Part shown: positions 55,468-64,000 of the stretch, piece after piece
How the letters are laid out: every line of letters begins with the position of its first letter
How positions within the stretch are numbered: the stretch's first letter is position 1
Assembly: GCA_963693085.1 (NCBI GenBank)
Contig: OY856413.1
Coordinates: 537,310,879-537,374,878, forward strand
Direction: 5' to 3'
Source of the DNA: Alisma plantago-aquatica
Lineage: Eukaryota; Streptophyta; Magnoliopsida; Alismatales; Alismataceae
DNA: 64,000 nt
Program-made: the position numbers and the translations under genes
The notes under the pieces: generated by a model
What the model saw: only the letters and a program-made list of their open reading frames with translations
What the model was told of the DNA's origin: nothing
The model's database searches: none

Positions 55468-56560
55468 TGTGACTCCCCAATGTGCCACAAAGCGACATTA
55501 CTCAAAACAAAGCGTAGAACTAATACTAACCAACCAAGTTACTAGAAAATATAGGAAATTAGAACTATTTCCTCATGAGCACAAAAGTTAAAAATTATTA
55601 CATCTGAGTCCACAAAAGCCACATGTATATATAACACCTACCAAAGGGTTATTACAAAACATTGTCCACTGGCTCACTGGCCACGACTTGTACATATGAT
55701 AACCTATTCACATACATATATGCCATATCTATACAACAAGGGCATGTAGTCAAAACATCGTCTCGATATACAATGTATAAAAAACTCCCCAAGGATTTGA
55801 GAGTACAGGGATGACACACATGACTCTACTACAAAATAAAAGCAACTCATCTAACCTTTACTCAGCTACTGCTACTCTTGGTGCTCAACCCCAACCACAC
55901 AATCTCTACCTCATTGTGTACGGCCACCTAAAAGATGTGGAAACCCATGGGGTGAGACCAAACGTCCCAATGAGAGATATAACTCTTTACCAACGTCTAT
56001 TAAAAGCAAAAGTAGATTAAAGTAGATAGATAACATATGTATCAGGTTGAGAAGATTTAGCTAAATAATATGTAATAAATAGGTAGCACCGATTAAGAAA
56101 ACTAAGCAGTTACCATTAAGCAGTAGAACAATTATTACTTTAAGAAGTAATATGAAGAACATGTATAATAGTTGATTTCTCTTACAAAATTATAATACAA
56201 GAAATTAGTGTAAAGATAAGGCAAAGGGGTCATGAAATGTTATTCATATATGACCCTAAGAAAATACACTAAAGGGGTGTGTTACGTCTTTTATTATTCC
56301 ATGAGGAGATGAGGTATACCACTCATGCTCCAACTGACCACTACTTAGTTGAAATCAATGCCATACAAGATCTAGGAGGAGCCGAACTCCAATGATCTCT
56401 CCACCCCCTCAGTCAGTACGAGTCCTCCATAGCGACATATAAAATCCAACTGCAAAATAGCCCAGCCTACCATGGTATATAGGCACAACACTAGTGAACT
56501 GAGTTACAGCCGCAGCCACACTGCAGTTGATGTATGACCACAACCATTCTCAAAATATAT

Positions 56561-56574
56561 CACACACACACACA

Positions 56575-56654
<80 letters not shown>

Positions 56655-56660
56655 CACACT
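56561..56660. repeat. (CA)n(TA)n(CA)n microsatellite in the LTR of D
   Basis: Short CA repeats flank about 70 bp of TA repeats (about 56578-56647). Confidence 0.95.
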
Positions 56661-57559
56661 GTATCACATCATTGAGATACGCCCTTGACCATTCTCCTGC
56701 CAGGGTATGACCACAACCAATCCTGTGAAATGCATATACTCAACATTATACGACTTCGAGCTTCCACTAAGGGAGAACTCATTTCACCATCCAACAAGTA
56801 CTAACGCTAAAGATGGATCTATGGCATAGAGTAAATACATGATTAGGGTTTCACTTTGTTAGTTAGTCCAATTGGGTATCTTTTAGCATCAATCAAGTTA
56901 CAATGTACAAACCCTAAACAAACTCTACAGAGATAAGGGAATAATACAACTTCAGAAGATATAAAATGTATAAGGTGTGAACTTGTCACATCAATACATG
57001 ATACTTGTAGCACTTCCATTCACAAGGCCATCAAGATTATCATACTACCATGTAGGGCCATCACCACAATTGCACTGCTATGGGATATAAATCCATCATC
57101 ACATCACTGGAGGATAACACCTCTCACTAGGCTTTAAGCCTTTGCCATGTCATAAGACCATCACATCATTATGATTTCAACATGCCTCATTAAGGCTCAT
57201 AGCCATCACCATAGCATTCATAGGCTATGATATACATTCCACTTGTAAGTTTAGGATTGCACAAGTAGGATAGAGAAAACATAATCTCATGCTATTTGTC
57301 CAATGATATCGACAAGTATAGCATACCCTAGGATTAGGGTTATGGTTTCCAAAAAAATAATATCCATGAGACATTAGGTACATCAACTCCCACTATCTTA
57401 GAGCACACTAGGATTAGAACATCATCATTATCTTGGTTAATTAACTATCTAAACAACATTAGGTATCAACCAACATTTACATGTACAAATGTAACCACCT
57501 TACATTGGCTCACATATGTTGACACCATGTACTCATGTGAGTGTATCAACCAACCCTCA

Positions 57560-57795
57560 AACATGTTTCTTGACCACTAGCAAACCATGAGTCTTGACCA
57601 TGAACAAAACATGTGTTTCGACCATCATAAAAGCATGTGTCTCGATCATGAACAAAACATGTGTTTCGACGACCACAAAAGCATATGTCTCAACCACCAT
57701 CAAGAAAAGTGTCTCGACCAACACAAAAGAATGTGTCTCAACCAAAACCAAAGCATATGTTTCGACCAAGACAAAAGCATATGTTTTGACCAAGA
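57560..57795. repeat. 24 bp tandem repeat in the LTR of D
   Basis: About nine units of 24 bp with core CGACCATGAACAAAACATGTGT-like sequence, diverged by point changes. Because 24 is a multiple of three, it gives open frames on both strands with an eight-residue repeat (VETHAFMM type) that should not be read as genes. Confidence 0.9.
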
Positions 57796-58867
57796 TAGGG
57801 TCAAGGGTGTAGTGACCACCAAGGTCAAAATACCACAAGGGTGAATAACCATCCTCAAAATAGAGATAAATCATGATTAAAACAGAAGGTTACCACCAAG
57901 GGAAACTCATCAAAATCAAATGAAACAACTCCACTAAAAGATGATCACCAAAACCCAAAAACATGTATCATGAAAGCTCCTCGAAAGAACCTTGTTAAGA
58001 GAGCTAGAATTCACGTTCAATACATGCAAAACAACATCAAAACTTCATGTTACACTAAGGCACTCAAACCTCATGCATGTGAATGGTAATCATAGATCAA
58101 GGGCCAAGTGAAAACCATCCATCCCACATTCATCTCAAAAACTGGGTACAAGGAATTTAGGGTTTAGAATTATAAGCAAATCTCTTAATATTATCATCAT
58201 GGCTTAAACCCTAAATCATGATAATATCTTCTAGAATTTTAAGATCACGTTTTAGAGTTATAAATAGAAACATGAATGTAAGAGAAGTGCAAAAATAGAG
58301 AAGGAAGAGTGTTATATAACCCACCTTAGGTAGAGATCCGAGCTCCAAGATCAAAAGCTCCAAGATAGAAGAAGATAGTCCAACTTGGATCAACACTTCG
58401 ACCACAAGTTCACCTCAAAAGAGAAGACCACCATGGTCAAAGAAAAGATCAAGAAAAGAGGGCAAGAAACCCTAGGTAGAACCAAAATAAGAAAGGAGAA
58501 AGAGAAGAAAACTTCCTCTCAGTTGGGTACCACTGTGTCCAAACATAGTCTCCGACCCATGTGATGAGAAGTTTCTTCTCAAGATGACCTCTATGGATGA
58601 TCCATAGTCTATGGCCAAGAAAAGAGAAGAAGGAAGGTAGGGTTCCAAATGAAAAACGTGATCAATAAGGTAGAACCACTTACCAAGAAGAGAAATCACC
58701 AAGAATCACAACAAGGAAGGTGATCAAGCTCCAAAGCACCACATGCAAGGTTGATCGACCTCTAAAGAACCTAGACCAATCCTTCTTTTCTCCACCAAGC
58801 TTCAAGGATGAGAACAAGAGAGGGGAGAAGAAGGAAGTCTGAAAAGATCGCTTACATGAAGGAGAAA

Positions 58868-58877
58868 GGGGTTATAT
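58868..58877 (-). promoter_or_regulatory. Possible TATA box of the LTR of D
   Basis: The minus strand reads GTATATAACC. A second candidate is TTATATAACA near 58311-58320. Orientation suits the element, but neither can be compared with the other LTR, which is outside the window. Confidence 0.3.
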
Positions 58878-59639
58878 ACTCAAAGGAGGATGAAAGTAAG
58901 GTAGGTGTGAGGTGTCAACACAAGAGGGCACAAAAGGGATACTTGTCCATCAAGAAAATAGCCATGCAACCACTAACATATGCATGCAACTTATGGTGAT
59001 AAACCCTCGGTGAGGTTTTGACCAAATGGGTCACCACCACCCTAGAGGTCGAAACAAACATCAAGGTACCTTGTCTCGACCATTACAAAAGATCATCACA
59101 CCAATAGGGTTAAAACACACCACAAGAAGGCCAACCATCTCGACCAAACCACACCAAGACCTCCATGGTCAAAACAAGCATCAACTAAGAAATTGTGGTA
59201 GTCACAACACACCTCCAAGTGGGTTGTTGGGGTCGCAACACACCCTACATGAGCTCAAGGTCGATGCAGATCACCAAGGTCAAAACCCTAGAAACCCAAT
59301 CATCACCATATGATGGCACCTCATCAACTAAGGTCAAACAAGGTGCCCCATAGTATCATTATCTCTCTCATGATGCTAAAGAACTAAGAGCACACTCAAC
59401 ATGTAACAAATTTCAAGATAACCCCTCAACATGGGTAAATTACAACTTGGTCTAAAATAAGGATACACATCTAAAACACCATCCAAACAGGACCCAACCA
59501 AAAACATAAGCTTGTCACATGTTAACAAAGCATATCAAAGGATTAGATTAATGTTTAAGAATTTTATTAAGCAAATCAAGCATACTCAAGAACTAAGATG
59601 GGTCAGGGGCCTTACAACCATAAACCCCTAATGTAGGAT

Positions 59640-60010
59640 TTCGTCCCTAAAATCCTACGTAAAAAGAGACGAATACTTCTCACACATATCTTCCTCAAGC
59701 TCCCACATGGCTTCCTCTATGCCACGATGATGCCATAAAACCTTCACCAAGACGATCTACTTCTTCTACAACTTCTTGATCCTCCTATCTAGGATCAACA
59801 CATGACCTTCCACATTAGCTATCTCTTTGTCTAGATAAATTTCCACGGGCTGCAACACCAACTCTGTATCAGGGTGGCACTTCCTCAACATAGATATATG
59901 GAACTCTGGATGTAACCTATGCGACTCAGGTGGTAACTCCAACTTATCGGCCACCTTTTCAACACGTGCCACCACATGGTAAGGTCCCATATACATGGGA
60001 GCCAACTTAC
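59640..60010 (-). pseudogene. Post-integrase and chromodomain-like end of element D pol
   Basis: Minus-strand translation gives MAPMYMGPYHVVARVEKVADKLELP, RLHPEFHISMLRKCHPD and VLILDRRIKKL. These match the conserved GPFEVIERVG-VAYRLALP, VH-VFHVSMLRK and ILDRK--LR segments after the integrase core of plant Ty3/gypsy elements. This part has few stops and may be the least damaged of D. Confidence 0.82.
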
Positions 60011-60379
60011 CATTCTTCTAAAACCTCAAAACACATTTCCAAGGAGAGACCTTGAGATACACTCTATCTCCCACTTGGAACTCGAAGGGCCTATGCCAAT
60101 AATCTGCATACGACTTCTACCTATCTTGTTCTGCCTTCAGCTGTTGTTGAATCACTCTAATCTTTTCTTTCATCTGTTGCACAAACTCATGACCCAAAAG
60201 CTAATATTCACCAATCTCATACCAAAACAAGGAGACCAACAACATCTCCCATACAACACTTCATAAGATGCCATATCCGTGCTCCTATGGTAATCGTTGT
60301 TGTAGGAAAACCCTATCAAACTGAGTTGCACAACCCAACTTCCAAGAAACTACAAAGTACACACTCAACATTGACCCTC

Positions 60380-60611
60380 GTTCTGATCATTCTCCAGGGG
60401 GAGGTTCATTAGCATAATGAATGTTCCATTGTTCCTTTCTAAGATCTGAATAGTCCTCTCTAACTCCCCATCTTTCTATGGATGAAACGTTGTACTGAAC
60501 TTCAACTGTGTACCTATAGTTGTGTGTAAACATTCCGAAAAATGACTATGAACTGAGGACCTATGCCAGACATGATGGTAGATGGGATACCATGCAAACT
60601 AATAATCTCAT

Positions 60612-60676
<65 letters not shown>

Positions 60677-61200
60677 AGCTTCTCTACTCTATGTGTTGTC
60701 TTCATAGGAAAAAAGTGCACTGACTTGGTCAACCTATCAACGAATACCCAAATGGAATCATGACCTTTGGTTGTCCTAGGGAGACCAACCACAAAGTTCA
60801 TCATAACATGATCCCATTTCCACTATGGTATAGGTAATGGTTGCAAAGTCCCTATACATTTCTGATGCTCTGCCTTAACCTACAGACACACTGCACACTT
60901 AGCCAAAAACTCAACTACATCACACTTTCAAACCAGGCCACCAATACAAGTTTTTCAGATTGTCATCTTGCTGCTACTTGGATGCATAGCATACATCAAA
61001 GAGTGAGCCTCTTCTAGAAGCATATTCCTTCGATCGTCAACATCAGGAACGACAACTCTTCTATGGTAACATACTATCCCATCCTTTTCCTCATGGAAAC
61101 CATCGTGCTTGTTGCTACCAAACTCTGCTTGATTATGTTGTATCACCGTATCATTTTGTTGAGTATCTTGGATTTGCTGCCTAAATGTAGGCTTCAACTA
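60380..61200 (-). pseudogene. Integrase of gypsy element D with internal (TA)n expansion
   Basis: Upstream, 61197-60955 gives DGIVCYHRRVVVPDVDDRRNMLLEEAHSLMYAMHPSSSKMTI, the lead-in to the HHCC zinc finger. The core starts [44 protein letters not shown]. The usual LYI-EI then contains a (TA)n run of about 59 bp (60615-60673), translated as repeated Tyr-Ile in frame before VDEIISLHGIPSTI. Frame damage follows past FRNVYTQL. The inserted dipeptide tract would disrupt the fold. Confidence 0.85.
60615..60673. repeat. (TA)n microsatellite inside the integrase of D
   Basis: An uninterrupted TA tract of about 59 bp sits where related elements encode LYI (CTA TAT AT-). The reading frame is the same on both sides. 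Confidence 0.95.
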
Positions 61201-61389
61201 CAGCTATGCCAACAACCCTACTAACATGGACGCATCTAACTTCACATTCATCTAACATAATTAGACCAACATGTCTTTTTTGTGGCACACCAAGGAACAT
61301 AACATCACCTTATCAGTAGATGATGATGATGACTTCCTACTCAAAGCGTCTGCCACCATGTTTTCCTTCCCTGGATGGTAGTTTATAGT

Positions 61390-62270
61390 ACAATCACAGT
61401 CTTTGATTAGTTCCATCCAACATCTCTGTCATGTGTTCAACTCTTAATATGAAAATATGTACTTGAGGTTCTTGTGGTCGGTGAAGATATGGCACTTCTC
61501 CCCATAAAGGTAGTGCCTCCAGATCTTCAAGGTGTGATTCACATTGCGTGAACCACCACTGTGAGCTCCAGATCATGGGTGGGATAATTGTCTTCATACT
61601 TCTTCAATTGTTGCGATGCAAAAGAGACCACATTCTTATCTTGCATTAGTACACAACCGAGACCATTCCTCAAGGCATCACAAAAGACAATATATCCTTT
61701 TTTGTACTCTGGTAGAATTAGTATGGGTGCACTAGTCAACTTATCCGTTAATGATTAGAAGGCACACTGACACTTGTCATCCCAGACAAAAGGTACATCT
61801 TTCCTTCTCAGCTTTGTTAGGGGTAATGTTGTGGCACTGAAGTTCTTGATGAACCTCTTGTAGTATCATGCCATACCCATAAAATTGTGAACTTTTTTTG
61901 GCATCTTTGGCTATTCCTACTCTATCACAAATTCAACCTTCTTGGGGTCCACATGAACACCCTAAATAGATATCACATTTGTCCAAGAAAAGACATGTCT
62001 TGGATACTCAGGGTCCTCGACTTGGTATCCACCACATGCACCAAGAATGCATTGCAACCTTGCTCATCAACTTCTCTACCACCATTGTTGACACCAGACA
62101 TGTTGGAAGGATCTTCCTATCTCCTTGGAAGACCCACATCACAAATCCATTGACAAACATCACTACCTTGGAACCACAATCCAAGACCACTCGATACTTC
62201 TCCAAAGTGTCCATGACAAGGATTGTATCAAATCCCTATATGTTAAGTCGTATGAGTTCCACTTGAATGT
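61390..62270 (-). pseudogene. Protease, reverse transcriptase and RNase H remnants of element D
   Basis: Near 62214-62008 the linker after protease reads KYRVVLDCGSKVVMFVNG. Near 61870-61800 are traces of the end of reverse transcriptase, but the catalytic core with YxDD is not found, so most of it is deleted. RNase H is recognisable at 61739-61539 ([65 protein letters not shown]). It continues in another frame at about 61530-61394 ([13 protein letters not shown]). The element is inactive. Confidence 0.78.
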
Positions 62271-62529
62271 AGTGCCCCAAAAAAGAAAGGACACATGAAG
62301 GAAACACCTCTCACAACTCAGTTGAACCAACCAACGGGGTCTCTAAATGAAGATTATCACATATATGAATAACGAGACAAAGAACAACTACCAATCACTT
62401 CTCTGGTGATAAAAGAGTGTGCCACACCCGGGTCAACCAAAATAGATATAAAGCAAGAGCAAGACAAAGTAGAATGAAATAAATCCATTGAATATGTTAT
62501 GACTTGTGGGTTGACCACTCCTTCAGGAT

Positions 62530-63566
62530 GAATTAGGGTGTAGAATCGAGCCGCTACCTGTTGTCGTCCCTGTCTTCTGTTGGCTTGTCTAGAAGAATCA
62601 GCTTGTGATGCCTGGCCACATCCTCAGCCTCCACCACTGCTAAACTGCTGCCTTTGTGAGCCCTGCTAAAGCTACCTTGACTGTTGGATCACCTCATCAT
62701 CCTTCACCAGAGATGCCCACCTCAGATGTCCTACTTGTCCACCCTTGTGGCAAGTCCTGGTCTCGTACCGTGGCCTGGACGACCCTCTCATTGATACTGA
62801 CGCGACACTGTGGGTTCTGATCAATGAAAAACTATGTCCTCTGCCTCTACTTGGTGACCACTAAGACTAACTCATTGATCTCTATTGTGATGGCAGCATT
62901 GAAAACCTAGGCTTCTTAAAGCCTCCAAATGACTGTCCTTGATACCGTGCAAGTCTCTTGTTGGCCTTCGCCTCATGCTTCTCCAGCACTAACCATTCTA
63001 CCCTTCTAACATACTCCACAAATGTGGTGAACTTCTCTCTATTCTATAGGGATGACACAGGAGTCGTCAACTCTGTACTAAACCTTTCTCGAACCATGTG
63101 ATCCGCTCCTTGTCTGTATCAACCACGTGAGGAAAAAACCTCAAAGCTCCATAAACTTGGCTTCATACTCATTCACTATCATGAATCCCTACAAGATCTT
63201 CTCGAATTGGAGGATCTTCTCATCAAGATAGGTCTCTAGAAAGTACTGACTCATGAACTCCCATCAGAACTCTTCCCAACTGATCATAGCACCTAGCCTT
63301 TTGTCCTCCTAAATGGCCCACCAGTGGCCAACACTCCCCTTCAACAAATATACAACATGCTTCACCTTATCCTCTTCGGGGATGTTGAGGATCTTGAAGA
63401 CCTTCTCTAGCTCCATCAACCACAAATCTACATCCTCTAGGTCTGTCGTACCCACATACTACACCGCTCCTACACACCTCAACCTTTTAAAGGTCTTCCC
63501 AAAACCTGAAGATTCCAAATTGGGGACTTCTTCTCTCGCTTGAAGAATGGGCATTCTATCCGCCAT
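62530..63566 (-). pseudogene. Gag of gypsy element D, decayed
   Basis: The start at 63566 reads MADRMPILQAREEVPNLE. The gag core follows: TTDLEDVDLWLMELEKVFKILNIPEEDKVKHVVYLLKGSVGHWWAI and then WEEF-WEFMSQYFLETYLDEK, matching plant Ty3 gag (AE-WL-EIEK-F, KV-FA-Y-LKG-A-HWW, F-E-F---Y). Stops appear after WEEF and repeatedly afterwards. A zinc knuckle near 62730-62760 is not secure. Confidence 0.75.
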
Positions 63567-63754
63567 ATGTGTCATCATGACCATGAACTATCCAAACATG
63601 GACTGGAAAGTGGGATTGGCCACTACTATAGGGTTAAACTAAGGCATCTCAGGCACTCCATCAACCCTCTCCTTCCTCCTAGAACCACCACCTGGTGCTG
63701 CAACACTACTCTCAATGTCATGTTCTTTGCGTTCTCCAACCATCTTTTCTTTTC

Positions 63755-63755
<1 letters not shown>

Positions 63756-63786
<31 letters not shown>

Positions 63787-63787
63787 T
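63756..63787. repeat. (TTC)n microsatellite upstream of D gag
   Basis: About ten TTC units lie in the leader between the gag start and the primer-binding site. Confidence 0.9.
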
Positions 63788-63881
63788 TGCATAAGCAAAA
63801 GTAACCATAAGATAAACTAGAGGACACTAGAATAGAGACAAACCCTAGACCTATGTCCCTGTAGACTCAAAGAACTGAAAT

Positions 63882-63893
63882 CTCTAATACCAA
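63882..63893 (-). promoter_or_regulatory. Primer-binding site of element D (mutated)
   Basis: The minus strand reads TTGGTATTAGAG, one change from the initiator-tRNA complement, seven bases inside the 5' LTR that starts at 63901. Confidence 0.7.
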
Positions 63894-63900
63894 CTAGTCT

Positions 63901-64000
63901 TGTGACGCCCCGATGCGCCAGAAAGTGAGATTACTCAAAACAAAGTGCGAAACTAATACTAACCAACCAGGTTACCGGGAAGCACAAGAAATTAAAATTG
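63901..64000 (-). mobile_element. 5' LTR of gypsy element D (runs off the window)
   Basis: It starts TGTGACGCCCCGATGCGCC and is collinear with 55468 onwards (ATTACTCAAAACAAAG, ACTAATACTAACCAACCA). Only the first 100 bp are present. Confidence 0.88.

Larger units (their letters stand above)
55468..59616 (-). mobile_element. 3' LTR of gypsy element D (about 4.15 kb)
   Basis: It starts TGTGACTCCCCAATGTGCC and ends GGGCCTTACA. The start matches 63901-64000 (TGTGACGCCCCGATGCGCC...), the second LTR. The inner boundary is followed by ACCATAAACCCCTAATG and GATTTCGTCC, the reversed polypurine tract and pol end seen also in A. It contains two repeats and a probable TATA box. Open frames inside it are not supported as genes. 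Confidence 0.88.

Noticed and set aside
57557..57874. Open frames with VETHAFMM-type repeats
   Set aside because: They arise from the 24 bp minisatellite in the LTR of D and lie antisense to one another.

Overview
The window is a stretch of a plant nuclear genome, most likely an angiosperm with a heavy repeat load. One host gene is recognisable: the last nine exons of a pectin acetylesterase with ordinary GT-AG plant introns. Nearly everything else is transposable elements and (TA)n-rich microsatellites. I cannot name the species. No bacterial, organellar, tRNA or rRNA genes were seen.

Layout. 1-6155: a pectin acetylesterase gene (+), entered in an intron. That intron holds a 5'-truncated RTE-type LINE with a target-site duplication, and a later 3.2 kb intron holds two Copia-LTR-like remnants. 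6588-9898: an L1-type LINE (-) with a perfect 19 bp target-site duplication, inserted about 0.5 kb past the esterase stop. 10619-13970: an array of small inverted-repeat elements (MITEs), each edged by (CT)n/(GA)n and (TA)n microsatellites. It includes a roughly 670 bp near-perfect palindrome and an unrelated second MITE. 13971-17676: AT-rich DNA with little recognisable content. 17677-18271: a seventh MITE copy between microsatellites.

18272-55060: a large Mutator-like element (MULE) split by about 27 kb of nested Ty3/gypsy retrotransposons. The MULE carries a decayed FAR1/FHY3-type transposase (+). Converging on it is a decayed minus-strand gene set with a plant-mobile-domain-like part, a coiled coil and a Ulp1-type (C48) peptidase. 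It also has long arrays of a GTTACTTT-type motif repeated about every 20 bp. The gypsy nest has three layers, all minus strand. Element C lies in the MULE (5 bp duplication with one mismatch). Element A lies in the leader of C. Element B lies in an LTR of A, next to that LTR's TATA box, with duplication GGAAG; the other LTR of A preserves the empty site. B is a gag-only derivative with 3.6 kb LTRs. LTR divergence counted by hand falls in the nesting order C > A > B.

55062-64000: an LTR fragment related to B, then a fourth gypsy element, D (minus strand, LTR over 4.1 kb). D's gag-pol is decayed, and an in-frame (TA)n expansion sits inside its integrase. The right LTR of D runs off the window.

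The most distinctive signals are the microsatellite-bounded MITE family with its palindrome, and the 20 bp phased repeat shared by the big MULE and a 330 bp MITE. The latter suggests a transposase-binding array and a non-autonomous partner.
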